A stretch of 64,000 nucleotides of DNA, from contig OY986968.1 in NCBI GenBank assembly GCA_963920575.1, positions 9,913,485 to 9,977,484 of the forward strand, read 5' to 3'. Source of the stretch: Narthecium ossifragum (taxonomy: Eukaryota > Streptophyta > Magnoliopsida > Dioscoreales > Nartheciaceae). The notes below the pieces were generated by a model that was not told where the DNA came from, did not search any database, and was given only the letters and a program-made list of their open reading frames with translations. Shown one piece after another: positions 31,774 to 42,879 of this stretch. The position numbers and the translations under genes are program-made. The first letter of the stretch is position 1, and every line of letters begins with the position of its first letter.

Positions 31774-34004
31774 TGTGAGGACCCGTCCCTCTCCTCTTGT
31801 GGCTTGCTGTGGGCCGCAAGGGCAATTTGGTAAAATTACACCTTGTCGGCTAGTTCCACACTCACGCTTGTACACACACTGACCATGTTTGTGGTAATGT
31901 TTGCTTAGAATGGTTAGTGGAACCCGGGATCGAAAGATCCGGACGTAGGATTGAATTCTCGCCTAAGTTTAACTTTCAGCACAAAAAGGATCAATCCTCT
32001 CTAGCTAAGAGATCGATCCTCTTGTGCCAGAAAGTCAAGTGAGATCGTCATGAGGTGATCGATCCTTCCTTGAGTAAGGATTGATCCTTCATAGGTCGGT
32101 TCGTTTGCCTATAAAGCAGACGAACCTTCTTCCTTGAAATCCTTTTGAAAATCCGGCGATTTGAGCTCGGATCTTGGGATTTTCGAAGGCGTTGAGGACG
32201 ATCCAAGGCCTAGATGCTTGGATCTAAGCTGCGTTTGCTCCGGTAGGGATCCTACCGACATCTCTCTTCGGGGTTTTGAGTTTTCCGGTTTGATCTGTGG
32301 TTTATTGCTTAGATCTGCGTATATAGTTGTTGGTTTTCTGTGTTTTTGCCGGTTTTAGACTCGTGGGGTTCTGATCTATCAGATCCCAGAGTTTCATGAA
32401 GTTTGGATGAGTTTTCCGGCGGTATTCCTCGTCGGAAGTACACCGGAGAACCCATCGGGATCGATCCTCTTTGAGGAAGGATCGATCCCCTTTGGTGAGT
32501 CATGCCCAGCCCGTGCGGGATCGATCCTCCTGGAGGGAGAGATCGATCCTTTGGTGGCTGGGGGACGACGGGTCTCTGGTTACAAGAGGATCGATCCTCT
32601 TGATGAGAAGGATCGATCTCTTTGGTTCACAGAGACGTGTTTTCCCTAAATCCTGAAGGGATCGATCCTCTTGATGAGAAGGATCGATCCTTTAGTGGTT
32701 GAAGGGTGTTTTAAGTGGGTTTTGCCCGCGGGGCTTTGTATGACAGTTTTCCTTACTGTCTTGATATCTTGTACATATGATTAAGCATGTTAGCCCTATA
32801 ATAGGGCAGTGGTGAACCGGGAGAGTGATGACTCCCGGGATGTTTAGAATAAACGGGCGGGTAGCCCTACAGCTTTCCATAGCCTTGCATGCCGGCGTGC
32901 GCCGAGGGCCTTATCTGCTATATCTGTAAGCTGTTGTTTGCGGGGCTGTTTCCCGGTGCAGGTGTTGTGGTGAACTGCTGGCAGCTGGTGGTGGTACCAC
33001 TGCAGCAGTTCCCTAGACCTTACTTTAATCGCTCACCACCCCGGGCCGGCAGGGTGCCGTGCCTAGACCTTGTATTTATATCATCACATCCTGTTGCATG
33101 CTTACATGTTTTATTCTGCGCATGTTCATAGCATGCATTGTGTTGTGCACTAGTTGCATCTGTTTAGGGCGTTGCCGATCCGGGGCTTCCGGGTAGCCCG
33201 GATCTATCTCTTAGGACCGTGCGGGTAGCTTGGTCCAGGACTCGATTTGTAGTATTCAGTCTTTTCGATGATAGGGTTAGTTGGACATGAATACTGTTGT
33301 GCTTGATGTTTAGAGGTCGTGTCGGCCTTGAGCCAAGTCGTGGTGTAGCCGGTACCCAATCCTTCTAGAACTCTTGGGTGGCAGGTGTGACTACCCAGCG
33401 GTGCTACCCGCCAACAGTGCCCAGGATCCTGTCGTGAGTTGGCAGTGACGTTTCCTGTCTGACTGAGTGTGACCCAGTGTGTGACCAGTTCGCTGGAAGA
33501 CCACGACTGGGGCACTCAGGGGTATCCGGTGGGGTTATGGGACCCCTGTGATACACCTAGGCTTTGCTTGGGGACGACACTGTTGTGTTCCCTTCCTTTG
33601 TGAGTGTCGTAGTGTAGTGTCCCTGCTGAGCTTAGTGCTCACTCCTACCCGAGCTGCGTTTTGCAGGTGCTGGCGCTAGCTCTTCTTCGGTCGCCCCTAC
33701 CGGGCAGGTGTTCGGTGACGTGGCGGCGTCTGGCGAAGCTTGAGGAGCTGTGATTTGTCCTTGTACACCTTGGTTAGATAGTCTCCTACGGGAGCGATTT
33801 TGTATAACATTCCCTGTTTGAGGATTTGTACTATATTCCAGCTTTGTGTGTTGAGCTTTATAATTGTTGTATAATACAGGATGATTATGCTTATTAGGGT
33901 AACCACTACGATTAGAGGGAAACCTCGCCAAATTTTCCGCAGTAGGTTAAGTTCCGGTTCGCGTCGCCCGGCCCGGTTGGACCTACGCGGGTCGGGGCGC
34001 GACA
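31774..34004 (+). mobile_element. Solo Tekay-type LTR in Athila-1, TSD ACGGC
   Basis: It begins TGTGAGGACCCGTCC and ends GGGGCGCGACA (2231 bp), with ACGGC on both sides (31769-31773 and 34005-34009). It is the same subtype as the LTR at 8930 (TATAAA 32110-32115, hairpin GCCCTATAATAGGGC near 32794). GATCGATC pairs are spread through 32455-32690, for example 32589-32596 and 32611-32618 (14-bp spacer). It has no internal region. Confidence 0.92.
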
Positions 34005-34139
34005 ACGGCGGCCGTGGAACAACAAAAATCGAACTAGGTCACACGTTAGGAATCATAGTTGAGGTGAGGACAAGAATAAAAAGGGGCGACCAGGTGTGGA
34101 TCAACACGGAATTGAGTCCTAGTTGGAGTTGGCGATGGC

Positions 34140-34790
34140 AGCGGCGCGAAAAATGTAAGCTTTCGAAAGGTTCGCGCAGGATCGATCGGCCCAGACCGGG
34201 TAAATCGATCCGTCGCCACGTGGACGCATCAGGTGCGATCGGATGACAAATAGTGAATAAATATGCCCGATCGATCGAACTCGTTGAGCATGATCGATCG
34301 GACTTACTCAACTAAACTCAATGAGAGCGACAAATAAAAGGATCGATCGGAAGGTGTAGGGCCAAAAACACCACGCTCTGTCACCAATAAATACCCACAT
34401 CGGATCGATCGGACCCGCTAGGACGGATCGATCGGACGCTCGCAACTAGTTTCTCACATTATCGGAGAGATAGAGTGATCGATCGGAAGGTGTAGTGCCA
34501 AAAACACGACGCTCTGTCACGATAAAATGAACAAGTCGGATCGATCCCTCTCCCAAGACCCGATCGATCCGACTATAGCTAGGAGTAAAGCGAAGACGGA
34601 GGGAAAGAAGGATCGATCAGGTGATGGTAAGACGAAGACACCATGTTCTGTCAAAATGAAAGACACACCTCGGATCGATCAGACTCAATGAGACGGATCG
34701 ATCCAACTCCGGTTCGAAAAAAATTATGCTTGACGCAAAGAAGGATCGATCGGACTTATTCGGCTAGATCGATCGGTCGAACCGAAATGC
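34140..34790 (-). repeat. GATCGATC-bearing ~135-bp tandem repeats downstream of Athila-1 integrase
   Basis: A unit starting GATCGATCGGAAGGTGTAG and running through CCACGCTCTGTCAC recurs at 34341, 34477 and, more diverged, about 34613. Each unit also carries a GATCGATC pair with a 15-bp spacer (34403-34410 and 34426-34433). The block separates integrase (35092) from the extra ORFs and could hold a promoter for them; no TATA box was assigned. Confidence 0.75.
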
Positions 34791-35091
34791 GAAAAAAATG
34801 CAAAAGAAACCTGGGAATTAAGCCTCGACGAATCCTGTAAAAATACGGACCTCTCTAGGCCAGAAGAATTCAAACATGGGCATCCCCACGCTCACAATCA
34901 ACACGACCATCCAGTTGCAGTGATGACAACATTAACAGACAATCAGAATCAACTACGTAAATAAGCAGCAATTACGCAAGCAAGCAAAGAAAACTGGAAA
35001 GAAACCAAACTAAAGAAAACACAAAACGGATGGGTTGCCTCCCATCAAGCGCTTGGTTTAACGTCTCTAGCTCGACCCAATGAGAACACAA

Positions 35092-38067
35092 TTACTCAGG
35101 AATTGGTTCATGCAACCGTTGTGTGGAGTCTAAGGTCAGAGGATTTTCGATGTATCGTTTTAACCTTTGGCCATTCACTTTGAAAGTGAAATCAGAGTTA
35201 GGATGGCGGAGTTCAACAGCCCCATGAGGGAAAACTTGAGTGATTTCGAATGGACCTGTCCATCTAGATTTCAGTTTTCCTGAGAAAAGCCGTAATCTAG
35301 CGTTAAATAACCACACCCTATCTCCCACATTAAAAGTTCTCGGATTAATGAACTGATCATGGTACGCCTTAGTTCGAGCCTTATAGATAAGAGCATTATC
35401 ATAGGCATCATTACGTATTTCCTCCAACTCATTGAGTTGGAGCATACGAGCACTCTGACCCGTAGGTAACCAATTAACCTCTTTAATAGTTAACCACACT
35501 CTATCCATGAGACTCACTGGTAAGCGGCAATGCTTACCATAAACCATCCGATATGTGGACATCCCTATAGGTGTTTTAAATGCCGTTCTATATGCCCATG
35601 ATGCTTCATTCAAGCGCATGGACCAGTCCTTTCTATCCAACCACACAACTTTCTCAAGGATGCGTTTGATCTCCCTATTAGACACCTCTACCTGTCCACT
35701 GGTCTGAGGGTGATAGGGAGTGGCAACCTTATGGGAGATATTATATTTATCGAGAGTGTGATGGAAATACCTATTCATGAAATGTGATCCGCCATCACTT
35801 ATAATAGCTCTAGGATGACCAAACCGAGAAAAAATGTTAGAATGAAGAAATTTGACAACGACTCGGTGATCATTGGTCTTAGTCGCTATGGCTTCAATCC
35901 ATTTCGAAACATAATCAACAGCAAATAAAATGTAGATATAGCCATTCGAAGGAGGAAACGGGCCCATAAAATCAATACCCCAAACATCAAATACTTCACA
36001 TTCAATAATCGGGATTTGAGGCATTTCATTTCGATGCGAAATACTACCTAACTGTTGACAACAATCACAAGCTTTTGAAAAACTGTGAGCATCACGAAAA
36101 ATCGAGGGCCAATAAAACCCAGACTGAAAAATCTTGGCTGCGGTTCTACGGCCTGAAAAATGTCCTCCACATGCATGAGAGTGGCATGAAGTCAGAATGG
36201 AGATAATTCCAGATTCGGGTACACAACATCTCATAATCTGATCTGGACAGTGCTTAAAGAGGATGGGATCATTCCATACATAGGATTTAACTTTCAAAAA
36301 GAATTTATCTCGATCTAGTTTATTCCAATGAGCAGGAGTGAATCCAGAAACAAGATAATTTACGATGTGTGCAAACCACGGTTTCGGTGCTTGATCAACA
36401 GCTAATAAATATTCATCAGGAAAGGTATCATCGATCGGGGATGAATCATTAATGACATCGACAGGAAGACGAGACAGGTGATCGGCAACCACGATTAAAG
36501 CTCCCTTTTTATCTCGTAATTCCAGATCGAACTCTTGGAGAAGCAAAATCCCACGAATTAATCGAGGTTTAAGCTCTTTCTTAGAGACAAGATACCTAAG
36601 GGCTGAATGATCGGTAAAAATTATGACTTTTGATTCAAGAAGATAGGAACGAAACTTTTCCAAGGAAAAAATCACAGCAAGTAACTCTTTCTCAGTAGTC
36701 GTGTAATTCACTTGAGCTTCATTCAACGTCTTACTAGCATAGTAGATGACAAGAGGTAGTTTATCAATAGTTTGTTCCAAAACAGCACCTACAGCGTGAT
36801 CGGACGCGTCACACATGATTTCAAAAGGATGATTATAATCAGGAGAATTGACAATCGGTGCTGAAGAGAGTGAATCACGCAGGATATTAAAGGCACGAAG
36901 ACAAGACTGATCGAACACAAATGGAATATCTTTAACAAATAAAGCACATAACGGTCGGGAGATTTTACTGAAATCCTTAATAAATCGCCGGTAGAACCCG
37001 GCGTAGCCCAGGAATGACCGAATTTGACACACTGACGAAGGAGGTGGAAGTTTAGAAATAAGCTCTAACTTAGCTTTATCTACCTCAATCCCCCTACTTG
37101 AAATTACATGGCCGAGAACGATACCTTCTGTAACCATAAAATGACTCTTTTCCCAACTCAACACCAGATTAGTTTTCTTACACCTAGCAAGGACTTTGGA
37201 TAGGTTTTCAAGGCATGAGTCAAAAGACTGGCCAAACACAGAGAAGTCATCCATAAATATCTCTAGAAACTGTTCAATCATATCCCCGAAGATAGCAAGC
37301 ATGCAACGTTGAAATGTCGTTGGAGCATTGCAAAGGCCAAAGGGTATGCGACGATATGCAAAAGTTCCATAAGGACATGTAAAGGTTGTCTTCTCCTGAT
37401 TATTAGGATCTATGGCCACTTGATTATACCCAGAGTAGCCATCAAGGAAGCAATAATAGGCTTGGCCTGATAATCGTTCTAAAATCTGGTCAATGAAGGG
37501 CAATGGAAAATGATCTTTACGAGTTAAAGCGTTAAGACGCCTATAATCGATGCACACTCTCCACCCTGTGGTCTGTCTAGTTGGGATATCCTCCCCTTTA
37601 TCATTTTTAACCACTGTGATTCCAGATTTTTTAAGAACAACTTGAGTAGGGCTAATCCATTTAGAGTCTGAGATCGGATAAATAATCCCTGCGTCTAAGA
37701 GTTTAATCACTTCCTTCATTACAACATCTTTCATAAGAGGGTTGAGCCGGCGCTGCATCTCCCATACACATATAGTTTCATCCTCTAAGAGTATGCGATG
37801 CATGCAAATCGAGGGATCAATGCCTTTAAGATCACCAATGGACCACCTTCTAGCTCTTTTATGCAGTTGAAGGACGTCAAGTAATTGATGCTCTTGATCA
37901 GTGGTTAACGTAGAAGAGATAATTACTGGAAGGGTAGAATTAGGTCCAAGGAGGGCATATTTTAAATTGGAGGGCAACGTTTTCAATTCCAAAGATGGTG
38001 GTGTGACTAAAGAGGGTACAGCTGGAATTGAGGATGTAGGAGGTAAAGGCTCAAGGAGAGGCTCTTT
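35092..38067 (-). CDS. Athila-1 pol: reverse transcriptase, RNase H, integrase
   Basis: The 966-codon frame from the first ATG (37992), open in fact from the stop at 38068, is the best preserved gene in the window. [34 protein letters not shown] and the catalytic FMDD at about residue 246. RNase [48 protein letters not shown]. Integrase: zinc site His/His about 602 and CDCC about 644; core residues Asp in GIDFMGP (~672), Asp in IISDGGSH (~732), Glu in GQVEVSNRE (~767), D,D35E-like. C-terminal domain ends near [12 protein letters not shown]. There is no chromodomain, as expected of Athila. Residues needed for catalysis look intact; it is separated from protease by one TGA. Confidence 0.92.
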   Translation of the reverse strand, partial: KEPLLEPLPPTSSIPAVPSLVTPPSLELKTLPSNLKYALLGPNSTLPVIISSTLTTDQEHQLLDVLQLHKRARRWSIGDLKGIDPSICMHRILLEDETICVWEMQRRLNPLMKDVVMKEVIKLLDAGIIYPISDSKWISPTQVVLKKSGITVVKNDKGEDIPTRQTTGWRVCIDYRRLNALTRKDHFPLPFIDQILERLSGQAYYCFLDGYSGYNQVAIDPNNQEKTTFTCPYGTFAYRRIPFGLCNAPTTFQRCMLAIFGDMIEQFLEIFMDDFSVFGQSFDSCLENLSKVLARCKKTNLVLSWEKSHFMVTEGIVLGHVISSRGIEVDKAKLELISKLPPPSSVCQIRSFLGYAGFYRRFIKDFSKISRPLCALFVKDIPFVFDQSCLRAFNILRDSLSSAPIVNSPDYNHPFEIMCDASDHAVGAVLEQTIDKLPLVIYYASKTLNEAQVNYTTTEKELLAVIFSLEKFRSYLLESKVIIFTDHSALRYLVSKKELKPRLIRGILLLQEFDLELRDKKGALIVVADHLSRLPVDVINDSSPIDDTFPDEYLLAVDQAPKPWFAHIVNYLVSGFTPAHWNKLDRDKFFLKVKSYVWNDPILFKHCPDQIMRCCVPESGIISILTSCHSHACGGHFSGRRTAAKIFQSGFYWPSIFRDAHSFSKACDCCQQLGSISHRNEMPQIPIIECEVFDVWGIDFMGPFPPSNGYIYILFAVDYVSKWIEAIATKTNDHRVVVKFLHSNIFSRFGHPRAIISDGGSHFMNRYFHHTLDKYNISHKVATPYHPQTSGQVEVSNREIKRILEKVVWLDRKDWSMRLNEASWAYRTAFKTPIGMSTYRMVYGKHCRLPVSLMDRVWLTIKEVNWLPTGQSARMLQLNELEEIRNDAYDNALIYKARTKAYHDQFINPRTFNVGDRVWLFNARLRLFSGKLKSRWTGPFEITQVFPHGAVELRHPNSDFTFKVNGQRLKRYIENPLTLDSTQRLHEPIPE

Positions 38068-39570
38068 TCAGGAAATACCGCAAACATCAGTAATGACATC
38101 AAGATCGTTAAAATCATTTAAAACGTTGTCATTTTCAGCCTTGAAAACCGACCCAAAATCATTCAAATCATTTTGTTCATTGTCCACAACCGGAAACACT
38201 ACATCCGTACTCAAAACATCTTCATGCAAATGTGACAAATACTGTTCAAAAACATCGTCTTCAACCACAATAGACATTCGACAACCACTCTCAAAACTCC
38301 CACACGGAGTATCATCATTCAACAACAACACATGTAATGTATCATCAATACAACTAGTTACCTCATCCTCATTAACCAAGGTATCAACCATAAAACAGTC
38401 ATCATCATGCGCATGATTCTTTGAAGCATGAAATATATTCAAACGTAATTCCATATTACCAAATGTGACCGTCATGAAACCATCCCTACAGTTAATACAA
38501 GCATTGGCTGTAGCCAAGAAGGGTCGGCCAAGGATTATAGGGACCGATTTTTTTGTTTGCACTCCGGGTTCCATGTCCAACACTACAAAGTCAACCGGAA
38601 ATACGCACTGATCAACCTTAACTAACACATCATCAAGGAATCCTCGTGGGGTCTTAATTGATCGATCAGCTAATTGTAGGGTCATGGCCGTAGGTTTCAA
38701 TTCTCCTATACCAAACTTAGAATATAAGGAGTAAGGCATGAGGTTGACACTTGCACCCAAATCCAGTAGTGCTCTATCAATCGTGTGATTTCCTATAATG
38801 CATGAAATTGTGGGGGTGCCAGGATCCTTGAGCTTAGGAGGAAGATCACATCGAAGAATTGAGCTAACTTGCTCGGTCAGGAAAATCTTCTTAGACACAT
38901 GCGACCTAGATTGTCTTTTATGTGTGCAAAGGTCCTTGAGGAATTTGGCATAAGATGGAATTTGTTTGATGGCATCAAGCAGAGGAAGGTTAATATGAAC
39001 TTTCTTAAACACCTCCATCATTTCATCTAATTTTGAATTTCTGAATGGAGTGGAAGTAGGATCTGCTAAAGCTTCAGGGAAAGGAACCTTAGGAATATAC
39101 GTTGTGGGATTTGGTTCTTTCTCATTAGATGATGTCATGTTTGGTGACGCATGTGAATCCTCAATGAAGTCATGAGCATTTGAATGTGGAGTGTCAGAGG
39201 ATGAACTTGGTTCCTTTGATGCAAGTGAGGTATTTTCTAATGATATCTGAGAATGAGATGCATGTAAATCTTGATTATTTGTGGTTCCTTTAGGTTGCTC
39301 AATGTTGACAAAAGTTTTACCACTACGAAGGGTTGTCACAGCTTGTACTTGTTCATGCGATGAGTCTACATGATGCTGGCCTTTGGGATTAGGAATAGAT
39401 TGACTCGGTAATTGTCCATCTTCTCTCCTAGACAATGCATTAGCCAATTGACCCAATTGGGCCTCTATCTTTGCCAGAGTTTGAGAATGAGAATGTACTA
39501 ATTGGGTCAACTCATCGTTGTGTGGACCTTGATTTTGTTGCTGTGGATGAAGAACTGATTGATTTTGGGG
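38068..39570 (-). CDS. Athila-1 gag C-terminus and protease
   Basis: The frame is open from after the TGA at 39571-39573 to a TGA at 38068-38070, which then continues in the same frame into pol, so both stops look like point mutations in one gag-pro-pol reading frame. It holds QLGQLANALSRREDGQLPSQ (gag end), [20 protein letters not shown] and the protease active-site phrase [16 protein letters not shown] (DLGA in place of DTGA/DSGA, usual for Athila), then FVVLDMEPG and [14 protein letters not shown]. An acidic Asp/Asn-rich linker precedes RT. The protease processes the polyprotein. Confidence 0.85.
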   Translation of the reverse strand, partial: PQNQSVLHPQQQNQGPHNDELTQLVHSHSQTLAKIEAQLGQLANALSRREDGQLPSQSIPNPKGQHHVDSSHEQVQAVTTLRSGKTFVNIEQPKGTTNNQDLHASHSQISLENTSLASKEPSSSSDTPHSNAHDFIEDSHASPNMTSSNEKEPNPTTYIPKVPFPEALADPTSTPFRNSKLDEMMEVFKKVHINLPLLDAIKQIPSYAKFLKDLCTHKRQSRSHVSKKIFLTEQVSSILRCDLPPKLKDPGTPTISCIIGNHTIDRALLDLGASVNLMPYSLYSKFGIGELKPTAMTLQLADRSIKTPRGFLDDVLVKVDQCVFPVDFVVLDMEPGVQTKKSVPIILGRPFLATANACINCRDGFMTVTFGNMELRLNIFHASKNHAHDDDCFMVDTLVNEDEVTSCIDDTLHVLLLNDDTPCGSFESGCRMSIVVEDDVFEQYLSHLHEDVLSTDVVFPVVDNEQNDLNDFGSVFKAENDNVLNDFNDLDVITDVCGIS

Positions 39571-40637
39571 TCATTGACTCTGGGGAGGTACATACGGTTT
39601 ATTTCCCCACGATTGAGATGTTTGATTTTGAAAAGGCCGATATGGAGGTCGGAATGACGAAGTTTGGCCTTGAGAATTTGTAGGATATGATGATTGGAAT
39701 TTTGGAGGATAATTCGTAGTTTGAGCACCTATGGATGGCCTAGAATTAAAAGAATTTGGTTGTTGGCTTGGTGCTCTCCACGAAAAATTTTGGTGATCAC
39801 TTAAACCAGGGTTGTAAGAATTGGAATAAGGATCATAAGCTGATTTAGATTGACCATAAACTGCATTAATGTGTTCCTGTACTAACTCAGGATAATGACA
39901 TGCTAAATGGCAGTTAGTGACATCGTGACCAGGAGCAGAGCACAAGAAAAAGATCTTTCCAGAAGATGGAAGCATAGGAGGAATAGATGAATCAACCTGA
40001 TTTGTTGTTTGAGTAAGAACTCCCAAGCCTCATGAAATGCTTCATCGTCGGCTTGTCTAAAGGAAGAAATTTCATGACGAAGGTCACTCGTCTTGGTAAT
40101 CGGGAAGAATTTCTCAAGAAACTGAGCTTGTAATTGAGGCAAAGTAGTGATCGATCGAGGTTCTAGAAATGTAAGTCAATGTTTAGCTTTACCTTTTAGG
40201 GTAAAAGGAAATAATTTAAGTCTCCAAGCATCTTCGGTAAAATTATTGACCCTCACTGTAGAACTAATCAGAATAAATTCCTCTATATGATTGTAGGGGT
40301 CCTCATGAGATAAGCCATGGAAGGTTGGTAAGGATTGTAAAAATTGTGGTTTAATCTCATAATCGGCTGCTCCAATTACCGGAGGTTGAATACAGGAGTT
40401 AGAAGTGAAAGAAGTTGGAACATAAAAATCTTTCATGGCCCTACGACCCTGGTTCTCAGGTTGGTTAGGATTATCATTAAGTCCAGGATGGTCCACAGGG
40501 TTATCCATGACTAAATGAGTAGGAGAAGATACTGACAATTTATGTGATGTAGAACAAGAAGCAAGAAACTCTTTCATTGTAAGAGCAAGATCTGGGTTCT
40601 TATCATCACTCATCCACACATTATAAAGATCATCCAA
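39571..40637 (-). pseudogene. Athila-1 gag (internal deletion, frameshift, stops)
   Basis: 40637-40176 encodes the N-terminal gag (IKPQFLQSLPTFHGLSHEDP, WRLKLFPFTLKGKAKH) to a TGA at a Trp position. The frame resumes to about 40026 (FLEKFFPITKTSDLRHEI, DDEAFHEAWE). It then jumps to another frame (40026-39571) at the knuckle region. Compared with Athila-2 gag (49757-51223), roughly 130-150 residues between HEAWE and the knuckle are missing. The knuckle itself has lost its first Cys (FFLCSAPGHDVTNC), so RNA binding is doubtful. The ATG at 40637 is used as start because it lies ~200 bp after the PBS. Confidence 0.8.
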
Positions 40638-40847
40638 GGTTTAGAAATACAAACAGTGCAATCTCGATGACGTGTTGTCGGCGTTCGATCTTTTGCCGCT
40701 CGGAAGGATGCTGCTTTGTTCTTCACCTACTGATCACCAAAAAGATATGGAAATATTAGTACTGAAACTATTTTTGGTCTTTTATATAATAAATAACTGA
40801 TAAGCAAGAAACTATACTACGTAAACAACTCAAAACACCGTAAAAAT

Positions 40848-40864
40848 CCCCGGCAACGGCGCCA
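40848..40864 (-). promoter_or_regulatory. Athila-1 primer-binding site (tRNA-Asp)
   Basis: The minus strand reads TGGCGCCGTTGCCGGGG a few bases after the 5' LTR end, complementary to the 3' end of tRNA-Asp, typical of Athila and Tat elements. Confidence 0.92.
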
Positions 40865-40870
40865 AAATTT

Positions 40871-42446
40871 TGATACGACTTGAAAAGTGTCGTGGCTTAA
40901 CAAGTCTGACCAAAATTATAATATATTCCGGTGCTCTACTTTAACTACTAAGAACTAGTAGATAGTGGAGAGTCCGAGTCGAGTCCACAGGGATTTAGGT
41001 GATTGAGATCGAATGCTTAGTGAGTTTCCTACTAAGTAGTTGAGAAAAGATTACAAGTTGAAATTAAACTAAACTTATACTAAAGGATTTATGAATACGA
41101 GAAAAAGGACCACAGGATTTTTAATCAGTAACTAAGGATTTACCAAGTCTTCCTAAGATCAGGGCATGCAAACACGATGAATGGCTTCCTAAAAATTGAT
41201 AAGTGAATGACTAGTTCTCCTTACCACTCAACAAGTTCTATTTAGGATTCCTTGTTGGCGAGAACAATTATCTAAATTCAGTGACCGAATGATTAGTTAC
41301 GTTCACTGCTAATGAACCCTCTTACCAGGATGAGTTCATCGCAAATAATAACATAAATATGGATCTAGGTGTAAGATCGAGATGACTTCGCACCTAGATG
41401 GCCGAAACTACAAGGGTAAGATGCATGAAGGATTAGAGATGGAACGTAGTGGGCCTAGCACTACGATAGTAGGACTAGCACTATACAATCCCTAATCATG
41501 AAGAAGATTCCGTCCGAGATACCATGGGACTAACATGATCCTCTTATTTGGACGAATCCCATCCAAGCCCTAACATACACAAGCTCTAGAATCAAGTGCA
41601 AGCAAGACCAATCCATACATCCAGCAAGAAATCAACACCAAGATATAGGAAAATATAATCAATCCATAAAAGCCAAATAATCGTATATACAAACCCTAGA
41701 TCTAAGAAATCCCTAATAAAAACCCTAGTTACATCATAAGAATCCCATGGTTAGGGTTTAGTTACTCATCTTCAGGGGATGATCCATCGGTAGAAGTTGA
41801 TGATCTCCTCCCGCCATGGATCTCCTCCAAAGAATCGTCGAAGAAAAAGATGGAAAAAGATAGGAAAAACTCTCCCCAAAAACGTCTGGAAAAAGCCCCC
41901 CAAAAACCCTAAACAATGACTACTTATAGCCCAAGAAACAACCTCCCACGGATTAGATCTGAGCCGTCGATTTTTGCCTCTGGTCGCGCCGGATCGATCG
42001 CGCTCTTGAAGTTGGATCGATCCGACTCCTTAATTGCTGGCAACGCCCGAGCGAGATTGATCGGGTCATTGGAGTTGGATCGATCCGACTCCTTTACCTG
42101 CTGGTAACGCCCGAGCTGGATCGATCCGTCTGTCGAGTCCGATCGATCATGCCTTTATTTTTGCGCTACGTCCCGTGCTGGATCGATCGGTCTCTTGGAG
42201 TTCGATCGATCTGGCAATTGTTTCTTGTCCCGTCGCTGGTTGGGTCGGATGGATCGCTCCTGTTGAGTCCGATCGATCCAACTCGCCAAAATCGCCAGAA
42301 TACTCTCGTTTTAGCTCCAAAGTTGACCTAACTCGTAGCATGGTCTGTTATACTTGAAATAGAATAAAAGTAGTCAGTCCAGCATTGCTCGGGGCCCAAG
42401 AAAGCCAAATTATAAGGGTGTTTCATGCACTTTTCAAGTCTTATCA
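40871..42446 (-). mobile_element. Athila-1 5' LTR
   Basis: 1576 bp, homologous along its whole length to 23838-25408, with the same 19-bp inverted terminal repeats and the GATCGATC array (41985-42290). A TATA-like TATAAGTA lies on the minus strand at plus 41919-41926. Confidence 0.9.
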
Positions 42447-42451
42447 CTGCT

Positions 42452-42816
42452 CAAAGATTTTATTAATAAAAAAACTGCCCTAATTACAAACCTTAGAACT
42501 CCATTTATAGGATAAGGAAAGTTTTACACAAAAACGGAATTTTAAACCATAAAGAAAAGCAATCTGGATCTTTGGAGGTCCAGGTCATGGAGAGATCTTC
42601 AATCTCCGATGAATCTTATGGGGTTCGTCAAGCCGGTCGAAACGGCTGGTCATACGCCCCGACCGGACATCGGGGTCGAAACTTATGCCCATCCAACGGT
42701 CACAGTCGTACGACGATCTGAGTCGGACTGAGGGAGTCCGAACACGATCTGAACGCCTAGGAAGTCTCTCCGAATCGGACTCAGTCTGGTCTGGATCTGG
42801 ACTTGGTCCTGGATCA
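42452..42816 (-). mobile_element. CRM 5' LTR, distal piece
   Basis: It starts TGATCCAGGACC at 42816 on the minus strand and matches the 3' LTR (GTCTGGATCTGGACTTGGTC block). The stretch 42615-42715 is absent from the 3' LTR. Its left flank CTGCT (42447-42451) is the second copy of the Athila-1 target. Confidence 0.85.
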
Positions 42817-42879
42817 TTAGATGTGACGTTTGTGAATGTTTCACACACTAGCTACCGATATAGGTTACATTATAACACT

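Larger units (their letters stand above)
23838..42446 (-). mobile_element. Athila-type LTR retrotransposon (Athila-1), 18.6 kb with two nested solo LTRs
   Basis: LTRs at 23838-25408 and 40871-42446 (about 1.57 kb each) bracket, in minus-strand order, a tRNA-Asp primer-binding site, gag, protease, RT, RNase H, integrase, then two extra sense reading frames and a polypurine tract. Flanks are CTACT (23833-23837) and CTGCT (42447-42451), one mismatch. It sits in the CRM 5' LTR. Nested inside are LTRs at 25863-27303 and 31774-34004. By eye the two LTRs differ at five positions in their first ~190 bases, mostly C/T changes, so the insertion is not very recent. Gag is damaged; pol is nearly open. 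Confidence 0.9.
15377..42816 (-). mobile_element. CRM-type chromovirus (Ty3/gypsy), expanded to 27 kb by nested insertions
   Basis: Order on the minus strand: 5' LTR (42816-42452 and 23837-23744), PBS for initiator tRNA-Met (23729-23740), gag (23701-22618), protease, RT, RNase H, integrase (15924), polypurine tract (15871-15879), 3' LTR (15870-15377). TSDs are TTAGT (15372-15376) and TTAGA (42817-42821), one mismatch. Gag and RT wording resembles the plant CRM lineage, which in many species targets centromeres (family knowledge; nothing here shows a centromere). Nested in it are a Tekay LTR (19027-22537) and Athila-1 (23838-42446). It is inactive: stops, frameshifts and a mutated RT active site. 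Confidence 0.75.

Noticed and set aside
39471..39683. Plus-strand frame opposite Athila-1 gag/protease
   Set aside because: Antisense shadow of a well-supported minus-strand coding region; the same holds for plus frames at 37901-38416, 48484-49188 and 46296-46571.
40848..40864. Similarity to the 3' end of tRNA-Asp
   Set aside because: Only the acceptor-end complement is present; it is a primer-binding site, not a tRNA gene.
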